Shown one piece after another: positions 7,333-16,096 of a DNA stretch of 64,000 nt (positions are counted from its first letter, which is position 1; each line of letters opens with the position of its first letter). Below the pieces are notes generated by a model that saw only the letters and a program-made list of their open reading frames with translations, did not search any database and was not told the DNA's origin. Origin of the DNA: Haladaptatus litoreus. GTDB lineage: Archaea > Halobacteriota > Halobacteria > Halobacteriales > Haladaptataceae. The position numbers and the translations under genes are program-made. The stretch covers positions 330,117 through 394,116 of the forward strand of contig NZ_FTNO01000005.1 in assembly GCF_900156425.1 (NCBI RefSeq), in the 5' to 3' direction.

Positions 7333-9576
7333 TCAATCGAGTTGAATCCGAAATCGTGCACCGCCGTCGCTCCCTTCGTCCGCCGAAATCGTCCAGTCGT
7401 GCGCTTCGGAAATACCTTTCACGATTGACAACCCCAACCCCGACCCACCATCAGCGGTCGTGTGACCGTGGTCGAACACCGCTTCGCGCTCGGCGGGTGG
7501 GATGCCGTCGCCGTCGTCTTCGACGTAGAAGCCGGTAAAATCGTCCGTTTCGGCGTCCACCGACTCGTCAGCTATCTCGCCGACGCGAACCGTCGTTTCG
7601 CTCCCCGCGTGTTCGACGGCGTTGCGAAACAGATTCTCGAACAGTTCTTGCAGTCGTCCCCTGTCCGCGTCGATTTCCGTCTGCGTCTCAACGACGAGCG
7701 TACTTTCTTCCGTCTCGACGTTCGCCCACGCTTGCCGAACGATTGTTTCCAACTTGACCGGTTCGGTGTCGCTGACGACCAATCCCTGCCGGGCCAGCGT
7801 TAACAGGTCGGCGATGAGAGTTCCCATTCGGTCGAGGGCGCCTCCAGCCTTCTCGAAATGGATTTCGTCGCCGCGCTCTCGTGCGAGTTCGAGATGCCCC
7901 TGTGCGACGTTCAGCGGATTTCTGAGGTCGTGTGAGACGACGCTCGCGAACTCCTCCAGTCGCTCGTTCTGACGTTTGAGTTCCTGTTTTCGCTCCGTCA
8001 CGTCGCGGGCCGACCCGAGTTGCGCCGCTTCTCCCTCGTACGTGATTTCGCGCACGTTGAACTCCGCATATCGAAGGTCGCCATCTTTCGTCACGACGCG
8101 GGCGTCGTAATGTGGCGGATGATTGCCGCGACTACGTTCCCGTGCGATGTGTTTGACCCGTTCGCGCTCGTCTGGATGTATCAACTCCCAGAGATTCATT
8201 TCGGCGAGTTCGTCGCGGTCGTAGCCGGTGAGTTCACACACGCGCCGGTTGACGAACACGAAGCTGTCGTCGCGGTAGATGTAAATCGCGTCGTGGCTCT
8301 GTTCGACCAGCGTCCGGTACTTTTCTTCGCTCTCGCGGAGTGCGGTTTGCGAGTGGATTCGACGGAGCGCCTCCGTGGTGTGTGAAAGAAGCAGCTCGGC
8401 CAGTTCCGCGTCGTCGTGGTCGAACGCGCCGACCTCTCGTGACCCGGCTTGGAATATCCCTTCCTCGCCAATCGGCGCGCTCAACAGCGACCGGTATTCG
8501 GCCTGCGCCGGGGCTGCATCTGCCTCCTCGCGCACGTCATCCAGCACGCACGTTTCGTGGTTCTGGTAAGAACGCCCTGCAACGCCTTGGTCGGTTCGGA
8601 GTTTGGTGTAGCCGTCGTCGGTCATCCCCGTCGAGATTGCTTTCGGAATGAAGTAGCCGTCTTCGGCGAGGTCAACGCCGCAGATATCGAATTCGAGGAT
8701 ACTTTCGGCGGCATCGACGGTCAACTCACAGATTTCATCCGCGGTTTGACACGCCTCCATCTCGGAGGCGATTTCGTGGAGGTCTTCGATTTTTTCTTTC
8801 TGTTCGCGCAGCGCCGCTTTGATTCGCTCGTGGTCTGCGATGCTCCGGAGAACGCCGACGGTGCCGCGAAATTCGTCTCGGTGGGTCAGCAGGCCGATTC
8901 TGGCCTCACACGGAATACCGCCACCGTCTGCGGTTTTGAGTTCCGCTCTGAGTTCGCCGACATCCGCGTCACCCTGAAGCAGACTTTTGATGAGTCGGTC
9001 GCCGCGCGATACGTCCACGCCATCCAAGAGAAGCGAGATATGTTCGCCGACGAGTTCGTCGCGGTCGTACAGTGACATCTCCAACAGAGTGTCGTTGACG
9101 GCGGTGACATAGCCCTCCGTGTCCAGCGTGTAGACACCGTCCCCCATCGCCTGCACGATAGACTGATACCGGTCGAATCGCTCGGGGGGACGCCGAGCAT
9201 CGGTGGTGACGCGCGTAATCGTCTTGGAAAGTGTGGTAACGCGCGATTCGTCCGTTTCGGTCGGGACGTAGCCGTCGATTCCCGTTTCGAAAGCGTCGCT
9301 CGCAATTCGCTCGCTCCCGGACGTGGTACAGAGAACGAACGGAACGTCCGGGAACTGGTCACGGACTCGTTTCGATAGCGAGATTCCATCCCCCTCCGGA
9401 AGTGTATAGCCACTGACAACGCAGTCGACGTTCTCGTCGGAAATCGCGTCGAGAACAGCGCGTTCGTCGTCCGCGGTACGAACCACTAGCTCCGGTGCAT
9501 CTCGCTCCAAATCGCTCGGAATGACGCCCGTGTCGGCAAGTGGGTCAATGTATAGCACCCGGAAATTCGTCGTCAT
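7333..9576 (-). CDS. Sensor histidine kinase: degenerate receiver-PAS-GAF-PAS-HisKA-HATPase
   Basis: This 747-residue protein has no obvious membrane segments. Domains in order: a receiver-like module (about 5-125), a PAS domain (about 140-260, YQSIVQAMGDGVYTLDTEG), a coiled linker, a GAF domain (about 275-410), a second PAS domain (about 415-530, YRTLVEQSHDAIYIYRDD), a HisKA box with the phospho-accepting histidine (SVVSHDLRNPLN), and a HATPase with N, G1 and G2 boxes (ENLFRNAVEHAG, VEDDGDGI, GGSGLGLSIV). The receiver's phosphorylatable aspartate is replaced: CVVSGYTLP where the family usually has SDY. It is probably a cytosolic sensor signalling through an unlinked regulator. Ligand unknown. 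Confidence 0.88.
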   Translation of the reverse strand: MTTNFRVLYIDPLADTGVIPSDLERDAPELVVRTADDERAVLDAISDENVDCVVSGYTLPEGDGISLSKRVRDQFPDVPFVLCTTSGSERIASDAFETGIDGYVPTETDESRVTTLSKTITRVTTDARRPPERFDRYQSIVQAMGDGVYTLDTEGYVTAVNDTLLEMSLYDRDELVGEHISLLLDGVDVSRGDRLIKSLLQGDADVGELRAELKTADGGGIPCEARIGLLTHRDEFRGTVGVLRSIADHERIKAALREQKEKIEDLHEIASEMEACQTADEICELTVDAAESILEFDICGVDLAEDGYFIPKAISTGMTDDGYTKLRTDQGVAGRSYQNHETCVLDDVREEADAAPAQAEYRSLLSAPIGEEGIFQAGSREVGAFDHDDAELAELLLSHTTEALRRIHSQTALRESEEKYRTLVEQSHDAIYIYRDDSFVFVNRRVCELTGYDRDELAEMNLWELIHPDERERVKHIARERSRGNHPPHYDARVVTKDGDLRYAEFNVREITYEGEAAQLGSARDVTERKQELKRQNERLEEFASVVSHDLRNPLNVAQGHLELARERGDEIHFEKAGGALDRMGTLIADLLTLARQGLVVSDTEPVKLETIVRQAWANVETEESTLVVETQTEIDADRGRLQELFENLFRNAVEHAGSETTVRVGEIADESVDAETDDFTGFYVEDDGDGIPPAEREAVFDHGHTTADGGSGLGLSIVKGISEAHDWTISADEGSDGGARFRIQLD

Positions 9577-9694
9577 ACTATCGACTCTTCCTACTGTAGG
9601 AGTTTATCCCTAAAAACTAATACTATTTGTTTTGTTCGTTTATTGCCACTATCGGACTGATAATTAAGCAGAGGGTCAAATCACATATATTGTT

Positions 9695-9708
9695 TATACT
9701 GCAGTATA
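9695..9708. promoter_or_regulatory. 14-bp perfect palindrome upstream of the aldo/keto reductase gene
   Basis: TATACTGCAGTATA lies about 92 bp before the reductase start, in the AT-rich region shared with the divergently transcribed kinase. It may be a dimeric regulator site or overlap a TATA element; no binding protein is known. Confidence 0.4.
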
Positions 9709-9800
9709 GAGCAGTCACGTCGAGTTGCGACACGCACCGAGTGAAGACGGTAAGTTCTCCCTGCCGTACCTTTTTGCCATCAGCACGCGAGAACCGAGGT

Positions 9801-10775
9801 ATGGAGTACACGACGCTCGGAGACACGGGAATGGAGGTCAGTCGAATCTGTCTCGGTTGTATGAGTTTTGGGTCGAGCGACTGGCGCGAGTGGGTGCTGG
9901 ACGAGGACGAAAGCATGCCCATACTCGACCGAGCAATCGACCTCGGCATCAACTTCTTCGATACCGCGAACATGTATTCGCGGGGCGAGAGCGAACGAAT
10001 CCTCGGGAAAGCGTTGGAGGGACGGCGCGACGAGATGGTCGTCGCCACGAAGGGCTACTTTCAGATGGACGAAACCGACCCGAACTCGGGCGGCCTCTCG
10101 CGGAAAGCTATCGAGCAGGAACTCGATAACTCGCTCTCCCGACTCGGCATGGACACCGTGGACCTGTATCAGACCCATCGGTGGGACAAAGAGACTCCAA
10201 TCGACGTAACCCTGCGAGCGTTGGACGACGCGGTTCGGCGCGAGAACGTTCGATATTTCGGCGCGAGTTCGATGTGGGCACACCAGTTCGCCGAGTCGCT
10301 TCACACGAGCGAACGCCTCGGACTCGACCGATTCGTTACGATGCAGAATCACTACAACCTCGTCTACCGCGAGGAAGAACGCGAGATGCTCCCGCTCTGC
10401 GATAAAGAAGGAATCGGCGTCGTTCCGTGGAGTCCGCTCGCTCGCGGCTATCTCACCCGGCCGCACGAGGAGTTCGAAGACACGACGCGGGGCAAGACCG
10501 ACGATTACGCCCACGAACATCCCTACGCCGATAACGGGGGCGCGGAAATCAACGAGCGCGTACAGGAACTCGCCGCGCAAAAGGGCGTGACGATGGCACA
10601 GATTTCGCTCGCGTGGCTGTTCCACAAGGAGGAAGTTGACGCGCCAATCGTCGGTACGACCAGCATCGAACATCTGGAGGCCGCTGTGGAAGCACTGGAC
10701 ATCAGCCTCTCGTCGGGCGATATGGCCTATCTCGAAGAACCATACGAACCGGTTCCCGTGTCGGGGCATCAGTAG
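9801..10775 (+). CDS. Aldo/keto reductase
   Basis: A 324-residue NADPH-type TIM-barrel oxidoreductase. Start ATG 9801 gives the typical opening MEYTTLGDTGMEVSRICLG. The catalytic tetrad is visible: D and Y in FFDTANMYSRGESE, K in VVATKGYF, and H in DLYQTHRWD. The C-terminal cofactor region (IVGTTSIEHLEAAVEAL) matches the family. Upstream in-frame codons add no conserved residues. Members reduce aldehydes and sugars; the substrate here is unknown. It is divergent from the histidine kinase. Confidence 0.9.
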   Translation: MEYTTLGDTGMEVSRICLGCMSFGSSDWREWVLDEDESMPILDRAIDLGINFFDTANMYSRGESERILGKALEGRRDEMVVATKGYFQMDETDPNSGGLSRKAIEQELDNSLSRLGMDTVDLYQTHRWDKETPIDVTLRALDDAVRRENVRYFGASSMWAHQFAESLHTSERLGLDRFVTMQNHYNLVYREEEREMLPLCDKEGIGVVPWSPLARGYLTRPHEEFEDTTRGKTDDYAHEHPYADNGGAEINERVQELAAQKGVTMAQISLAWLFHKEEVDAPIVGTTSIEHLEAAVEALDISLSSGDMAYLEEPYEPVPVSGHQ

Positions 10776-10840
10776 CTGACTATTTCAACTGTGCCATAGC
10801 TTTGAAATCCCTGAAGAGCGACAGCGTTCTGTGGGGTATC

Positions 10841-11470
10841 ATGGGGCATCCAACAAACTATCTATCACGACGGCAATTGCTCGCAGGAGGGACGGTTCTT
10901 CTCACGGGAGCAATCGCTTCGGGAGTTGCACAGCGAACGACGAGTTCGACCGGCGGCGGTTCACAGTCCGCGACCGGAAGCCAACTGCTCGTGGAAAATC
11001 CGACGGAACAGCCACACCAGTTCTCGCTTTCGGTGTCGAATCGGCCGATTTCGGCGTATCGAATAACGAGTCGGGATGGAAAAACGGAGACGATAGAACT
11101 CGGAAACGAGGACGGAGACGAGGACTTCCCGTTCCCGGTTCTCATGCAGGCCGAGGCGAGAGCAATCAAGCCGGCAAGTAACGTGATTTTCGACCGAGAG
11201 TACAGCATTCCACCCGATTCCGCACACTCGTTTCTGTTGGAGGGGATGCCGGAACAGGGCGAACTGCTCTACACGCTACGAGAAAGCCCGAAATCGGCGG
11301 ACGAGGCTACCGTCGTCGAATCGTGGGGAACGATGGGATGCGATTCGCGCTTCGAGGTGTACTTTACGCCGTCCGAAACCCGGAGTTCCTGTGGCAGTCC
11401 GCTCCCGGACGTGGACGAACCGAGAGGGGCGAAACAGCATACGATAGAACTGCAAGGTGCATCACAGTAG
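10841..11470 (+). CDS. Tat-exported protein of unknown function
   Basis: From ATG 10841 this is 209 residues. The N-terminus has a twin-arginine signal (SRRQLLAGG, then a hydrophobic stretch TVLLTGAIASGVA). The mature part opens with an S/T/G-rich linker, then a beta-rich domain (QLLVENPTEQPHQFSLSVSN). Two cysteines near the C-terminus (TMGCDSRF and RSSCGSPLP) could form a disulfide outside the cell. An in-frame TTG at 10802 is an alternative start. Resembles haloarchaeal Tat-exported proteins without assigned function. Confidence 0.7.
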   Translation: MGHPTNYLSRRQLLAGGTVLLTGAIASGVAQRTTSSTGGGSQSATGSQLLVENPTEQPHQFSLSVSNRPISAYRITSRDGKTETIELGNEDGDEDFPFPVLMQAEARAIKPASNVIFDREYSIPPDSAHSFLLEGMPEQGELLYTLRESPKSADEATVVESWGTMGCDSRFEVYFTPSETRSSCGSPLPDVDEPRGAKQHTIELQGASQ

Positions 11471-11581
11471 CGCGCTCTCACTCTCACGATGTTGATGAGA
11501 ACGACAAAAAACGCGGAAAGTAGCGGAATCTCTTGCAGTCGTCCCTACGACTAACTCCGTGCCGAACTAACTCGACACAGC

Positions 11582-12265
11582 ATGCCCTTCGATTCCGAGC
11601 GCGTGACGACCCTCACGTTCGACTCCTACAGCACGCTGGTTGACGTTGACGCCGCCGAAAACGCCCTCGCAGAGCGTGTCGAAACGCCGGAACCAATCTC
11701 GAAACTCTGGCGCGCCCGCTCGCTCGAATACACCTTCGTCGCCAACCACACCGACTCCTACCAGCCGTTTTACGAGATGAACCGGGACGCCCTCCAGTAC
11801 GCGCTGTCGGCCCACGACGCCGATATTTCGGAGAGCGAGCGCGACGAAATCCTCGCCGTCTACCACGAACTCGACGTATTCGACGACGTGCGCGACGGCA
11901 TCGAACGCCTCCGCGACGGCGGCTACGACTGCTACGTCCTTTCGAACGGCAATCCCGAAATGCTGGATTCGATGGTCGAACACGCCGGCATCGACAACCT
12001 CCTCACGGACACCATCAGCGCCGACGAGATTGAGAGGTTCAAACCCGACGCCGAACTCTACCGCCACGCCGCGGGACGAACCGGAACACCAATCGAGGAA
12101 ATCGCACACGTCACCGCCGGGTGGTTCGACGTGCAGGGCGCGAAACACGCCGGAATGCAAGGGGTGTGGGTAGACAGAAAAGGAACGCCGTGGGAACCGT
12201 TCGGCGACGAACCGGATTTGGTTATCGAATCGTTCTACGATTTGGCCAACGAGTTGGGAGTCTAA
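11582..12265 (+). CDS. Haloacid dehalogenase, type II (HAD superfamily)
   Basis: A 227-residue HAD hydrolase. The nucleophile region is TFDSYSTLVDV (residues about 13-23), which resembles the D-x-Y-x-T of L-2-haloacid dehalogenases. Motif II is YVLSNGNPEM, the lysine is in RFKPDAELY, and motif III/IV is HVTAGWFDVQGAKHAGM. It likely hydrolyses a haloacid or phosphate ester in the cytoplasm; the family is often annotated as dehalogenase without proof of substrate. Its 3' end overlaps the convergent peptidase gene by 4 bp. Confidence 0.85.
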   Translation: MPFDSERVTTLTFDSYSTLVDVDAAENALAERVETPEPISKLWRARSLEYTFVANHTDSYQPFYEMNRDALQYALSAHDADISESERDEILAVYHELDVFDDVRDGIERLRDGGYDCYVLSNGNPEMLDSMVEHAGIDNLLTDTISADEIERFKPDAELYRHAAGRTGTPIEEIAHVTAGWFDVQGAKHAGMQGVWVDRKGTPWEPFGDEPDLVIESFYDLANELGV

Positions 12266-14049
12266 ACGTGTTCATCCAAAAAGTCCGAAATTCGTTCGAA
12301 CTCCTCGATTAGATTCGCCCGCGAGGTCGTGTGGTGGCCCTCGTCCTCGAAGATACACGTCTCGACCGGAACGCCGCGCTCTCGAACTTTCTCCGCAATC
12401 TGTTCGGCTTCTCCGACCGGAACACGGGGGTCGTTCGCGCCGTGCTGGATGAACAGCGGGCAAGAAATCCGGTCGGCCTTGTGAATCGGGCTTATTCGTT
12501 CGAGCAGTTCTGGCTCGTCTAACGAACCGTACTCCTGTGCGCGGTGCGAACGCCGCCACTCTCCAGTGTTTTCGAGGAACGTTTCGAAGTCGGCGATGCC
12601 GACGAAATCGACCGCGGCAGACCAGAGGTCGGGATACTCCGTAATCGCGGCGAGTACCATGAACCCACCATACGAACGACCATACGCGACGATTCGGTCG
12701 GAGTCCACCGCCTCGTGGTTGTGAAGCCATTCGACCGCGGATTCGATGTCGGCGACGGAATCCATCCGCTTTTCCACGTCGTCCAGATGGGTGTATTCCG
12801 TGCCGTAGCCCGACGACCCGCGGACGTTCGGCTCGAAAATCGCGTACCCCTGTTGGAGGAAATACTGCTTGGTCGGGTAGAACCACGGCCTGCGCTGATG
12901 TTCCGGCCCGCCGTGAATATCGACAATCACTGGTGTTTCGCCGGGAGATGCGTTTTCGGGAAGCGTCCAGTAGGCCGGAATCTCCCGCCCGTCAAACGTC
13001 TCGTATCGAATCGTCTCCGGTTCGAGGAGACTCTCTTCGGGGATGCCGAGCGTTCCGGGATTCGTCCATCGCTCCGATTCGCCCGTCTCCAAGTCGAGAA
13101 CGTAGACGCTTCTCGGGTCGTCGCTTCGGCTGAGCGAGAGGGCACACTGCTCGCCATCCGGGGCGAAGGTCAGGTCGTATGCGACGCCCTCCGGAAGCTT
13201 TGGCTCTGCAAGTGCTTCGATTTCCCCGTCCGCGAGACGACCAGCGTGAACCTCGGAGTAACCATCGACGTTGCGACTCCACACGACGTTCCCGGTTTCG
13301 CCATGGAGCGCGAACCCTTCGACGTTCCAGTCGCCGCCCGCCTGAATCGTTCTGTGCGTTCCGTCGCCGAGGTCGATTCGGGCGATATCGGCCGTGTCCG
13401 AGTCGTAGTTCGTCACGCAGTACAGTTCGTCCTCCGGACCGAATCGGACGTTTCCGTAGCGAGTTTCGGTGTCATCGCTCAGTCTTCGATGGTCGCCCGT
13501 TTCCGGGTCGAGCAGGAACAGGTCGTAGTCGAAACTGGCGTAGGCCTTCGAGAGGACGATGCCGGGTTCGCCCCACGTTTCGATGGAAAGGAAACCGCCC
13601 TCGCCCTCGTGGACGAGCGTCGCCTCCGAATCGTCTCGGCCCTGCACGTACACGTCGAAGGTGTCCGACTGGCGGCGATTCGCCGTGAACGCGAATCGCT
13701 CACCGTCGGGACTCCACCTGCCCCAGAGGTGAATCGAACTGGGGTCGTCCGTGAGCGGCGTTTCGGTACCATCTCGCAGGTCGTACCGGAACAACTGGTC
13801 GTGTTCGTTGCTTCCCTCGTCCATGCCGAAGATGATTTCCGGGCGAGTCGGCGAGGCCGAAACGAACGAAATCCGTTCGTCGTGTGCGGTGCGTCGAGAC
13901 GGGTAGGTGTCCGGCGCGTCGAGCGACCAGACCTGCGGCGTCCCGGTCGTGTCGGAGCAAAAGACGAGGTCGCCATCGACCGAAATCGTCGGCGACTCGG
14001 TGCTGTCGATGCTCAGATACCGTGCGACTGAATACCGTGGTTCGGACAT
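12262..14049 (-). CDS. S9 family serine peptidase (acylaminoacyl/prolyl oligopeptidase type)
   Basis: This 595-residue protein (start ATG 14049, MSEPRYSVARYL) has an N-terminal seven-bladed propeller with repeated short motifs (GRWSPDGERFAFTANR, FAPDGEQCALSLSR). The C-terminal alpha/beta-hydrolase domain holds the triad: Ser in AYGRSYGGFMV, Asp in HGANDPRVPVGEA, His in EDEGHHTT. No signal peptide, so it probably acts on cytosolic peptides or N-acylated amino acids. Upstream in-frame codons to 14196 look like non-coding extension. It converges on the HAD gene. Confidence 0.93.
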   Translation of the reverse strand: MSEPRYSVARYLSIDSTESPTISVDGDLVFCSDTTGTPQVWSLDAPDTYPSRRTAHDERISFVSASPTRPEIIFGMDEGSNEHDQLFRYDLRDGTETPLTDDPSSIHLWGRWSPDGERFAFTANRRQSDTFDVYVQGRDDSEATLVHEGEGGFLSIETWGEPGIVLSKAYASFDYDLFLLDPETGDHRRLSDDTETRYGNVRFGPEDELYCVTNYDSDTADIARIDLGDGTHRTIQAGGDWNVEGFALHGETGNVVWSRNVDGYSEVHAGRLADGEIEALAEPKLPEGVAYDLTFAPDGEQCALSLSRSDDPRSVYVLDLETGESERWTNPGTLGIPEESLLEPETIRYETFDGREIPAYWTLPENASPGETPVIVDIHGGPEHQRRPWFYPTKQYFLQQGYAIFEPNVRGSSGYGTEYTHLDDVEKRMDSVADIESAVEWLHNHEAVDSDRIVAYGRSYGGFMVLAAITEYPDLWSAAVDFVGIADFETFLENTGEWRRSHRAQEYGSLDEPELLERISPIHKADRISCPLFIQHGANDPRVPVGEAEQIAEKVRERGVPVETCIFEDEGHHTTSRANLIEEFERISDFLDEHV

Positions 14050-14297
14050 GCTGTGGTCGAAGAACGGGGACGGCAAAAGGATTCGGCTGTGGTGCGTGTT
14101 TCCCCGGTACTCACGTCGAGAGCAGTGGTTAGCAGTAGGCAAATTTTTTGAGAGGGTATTGTACGAGCTGAGCAATACGAATACGGGCACCTTCACAGGA
14201 ACACCATTACAGGGGGTGGGACGAACTCCGAACCACGATAGATGTTTGCACGAAACGACCTCAACTACTAACTACTCACGCCGTGTAGTCAGCCGCG

Positions 14298-14693
14298 ATG
14301 ACCTACTACGACAAGCAGCACGTCAGCGGCGAGTTCGAAGAAGTCGTCGAAGAAACCACGGACGCCCTGAGCGACGAGGGGTTCGGCATTCTGAGCGACA
14401 TCGACGTGAGCGAAGCGTTCGCGAAAAAACTCGACATCGAAGAGTATCCCGAATATCGGATTCTGGGCGCATGCAACCCGCCGCTGGCGAAGGAAGGATT
14501 GGATGCCGAAACCGACCTCGGAGTGCTCCTGCCCTGTAACGTCGTCGTCTACGAAACCGACGACGGCGTCGTGGTCAGCATGGTTGACCCAGAAACGATG
14601 CTCTCGGTCGTGGACAACCCCGAGTTGGACGACATCGCAGAAGACGTTCGGGCACGTTTCGACCGCGTTCTGGATTCGCTTTCTGCGAGCTAG
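14298..14693 (+). CDS. DUF302 domain protein
   Basis: This 131-residue protein is a single DUF302 domain: EVVEETTDALSDEGFGILSDIDV, then EYRILGACNPPLAKE and LLPCNVVVYETDDG. The two cysteines (GACNPP and LPCNVV) are typical of the family. Molecular function is unknown; it is a small soluble protein. It is divergent from the peptidase gene, with about 250 bp between starts. Confidence 0.85.
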   Translation: MTYYDKQHVSGEFEEVVEETTDALSDEGFGILSDIDVSEAFAKKLDIEEYPEYRILGACNPPLAKEGLDAETDLGVLLPCNVVVYETDDGVVVSMVDPETMLSVVDNPELDDIAEDVRARFDRVLDSLSAS

Positions 14694-14817
14694 CGATTCG
14701 CTTCGCGCTCTTCACCGAAGGGGACACGAGGGAAGAGGAGTAGGGAATTTGTCCACAAACAAAACAATAATACGAGCTTATATGTTTGAATGACCAACAT
14801 CCAAACTGCGGTCGAAT

Positions 14818-15297
14818 ATGGCAGAGAGTGAAAGAATAGACACAGACGACTCGGGAGAGGGCGCTGGGGGCGTCTTTGCAAACGAGTCACGCCGAACGTT
14901 CATGAAAAAGGGCGCGCTTGCGACGGGTGCGCTCGCACTCGGTCTGGGCAGTGCTGGGACTGCTGTCGCGCAGGACTCCACAAGCGTCCTCGTGTACACG
15001 TATGCCTACCACCCGAACGTGCCGTTCCGCGTCACGAACGCGCTCGAACAGTCAACCACGGTGCGACTGCTCGAACGTCCCGGTGGGGGCGACGTGGACG
15101 AAATCAGCCAACCCGACGACTACAGCGGGTGGGTCATCCGCTACGACCTCGGAGGCCGGAATGGGGCAATCACGACGATAATGTTCTCGCGCGATGCGAG
15201 CTTCAGTCAGGGTGACCGACGGCGGTTCTCTGGAGACGCAACCGTCTTCAGTAGCCAACTCAATCTGCTGAGCACCACGGTTCGGAGTCCAGAGTAA
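14818..15297 (+). CDS. Tat-exported small protein of unknown function
   Basis: A 159-residue protein. After an acidic N-tail the Tat motif SRRTFMKKG is followed by a hydrophobic core (ALATGALALGLGSAGTAVA) with a likely cleavage site A-Q-A/D near residue 58. The mature part is short, beta-rich and has no recognisable catalytic motif or cysteine. AT-rich upstream sequence with ACAATAATAC-like elements likely holds the promoter. Function not recognised. Confidence 0.7.
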   Translation: MAESERIDTDDSGEGAGGVFANESRRTFMKKGALATGALALGLGSAGTAVAQDSTSVLVYTYAYHPNVPFRVTNALEQSTTVRLLERPGGGDVDEISQPDDYSGWVIRYDLGGRNGAITTIMFSRDASFSQGDRRRFSGDATVFSSQLNLLSTTVRSPE

Positions 15298-15378
15298 AAC
15301 TGTGGGGAATGGGGGACTCCCTCGCCCACGCTCAATTTTACCTACCATCGCGTTAGCCAGCAATCGCTTTACCCGTTA

Positions 15379-15921
15379 TCACGAGTCGAGAGAGCGAGCG
15401 AACGCGGTCGCGAACCTCTCAACTTCGTCCCAATCGGTGTACTCGTAATCGCGCGAGGTGTCCGTCCCGCCGCCCTTCTTCCGTGCGACGTACTTCATCA
15501 GCAGCCGCGTAAGAAGTCCGTATCGACTGTATTTCAGCGCACCGGCAACGACCGCCGTTCGGTCAGGGTTCCAGCCGGTAGCAGCGAGAAATTCCGTAAC
15601 CAAGTTCTCCGCGGTCATCCGCGCCTCGTCGGTATCCTCTACAGCGGTCAGGCTCACCGAGAAGAACGCCGACGGCAATCGGTTCAACTCTTTTGCGTGC
15701 TCCCGGACGAACTGTTCAACGTATTTCTGATGATGTCCTTTATGAACCGACGCGCCGACGACGACTGCGTCGTACTCCGACAGTCGAAATTCCTCCGGAA
15801 CGCGATTGCCGTGAATCAGCGTCGAGTCGTGACCCGCGGAGGCCAACACCTCGGCGGTTCGCTCCGCGATTGTCGCGGTCTGGCCCTCCGTTGAACCGTA
15901 GAGGACGAGCACGCGCGCCAT
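15379..15921 (-). CDS. Flavodoxin-domain protein, HemG-like (menaquinone-dependent protoporphyrinogen oxidase type)
   Basis: This 180-residue protein begins with the FMN-binding loop RVLVLYGSTEGQTATIAERT, followed by YDAVVVGASVHKGHHQKYVEQF and SAFFSVSLTA, the pattern of HemG/flavodoxin-like proteins. HemG oxidises protoporphyrinogen IX using quinones. The long basic loop RYGLLTRLLMKYVARKKGGGTDTSRD is also typical of HemG. Monocistronic; haem role is inferred from similarity only. Confidence 0.8.
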   Translation of the reverse strand: MARVLVLYGSTEGQTATIAERTAEVLASAGHDSTLIHGNRVPEEFRLSEYDAVVVGASVHKGHHQKYVEQFVREHAKELNRLPSAFFSVSLTAVEDTDEARMTAENLVTEFLAATGWNPDRTAVVAGALKYSRYGLLTRLLMKYVARKKGGGTDTSRDYEYTDWDEVERFATAFARSLDS

Positions 15922-16096
15922 CAGCCGTGCCTCTCAAGAAGTGCACAATTGGAACCACGCCATACCCACCGATTTCGATGTGACCGGGAATCGTATGCTA
16001 CCATCGTACCACTCCAAATCAGCATCGACAGCTATCGACTAAAACGTCCGGTGGTCGAACCTCCGTGGACTGTGAGACACTTCGAAGTCGAAAAAA

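Noticed and set aside
9601..9800. Search for a tRNA gene in the long intergenic regions, including 34286-34535 next to trpS
   Set aside because: No cloverleaf-compatible acceptor and T-arm sequences were found.
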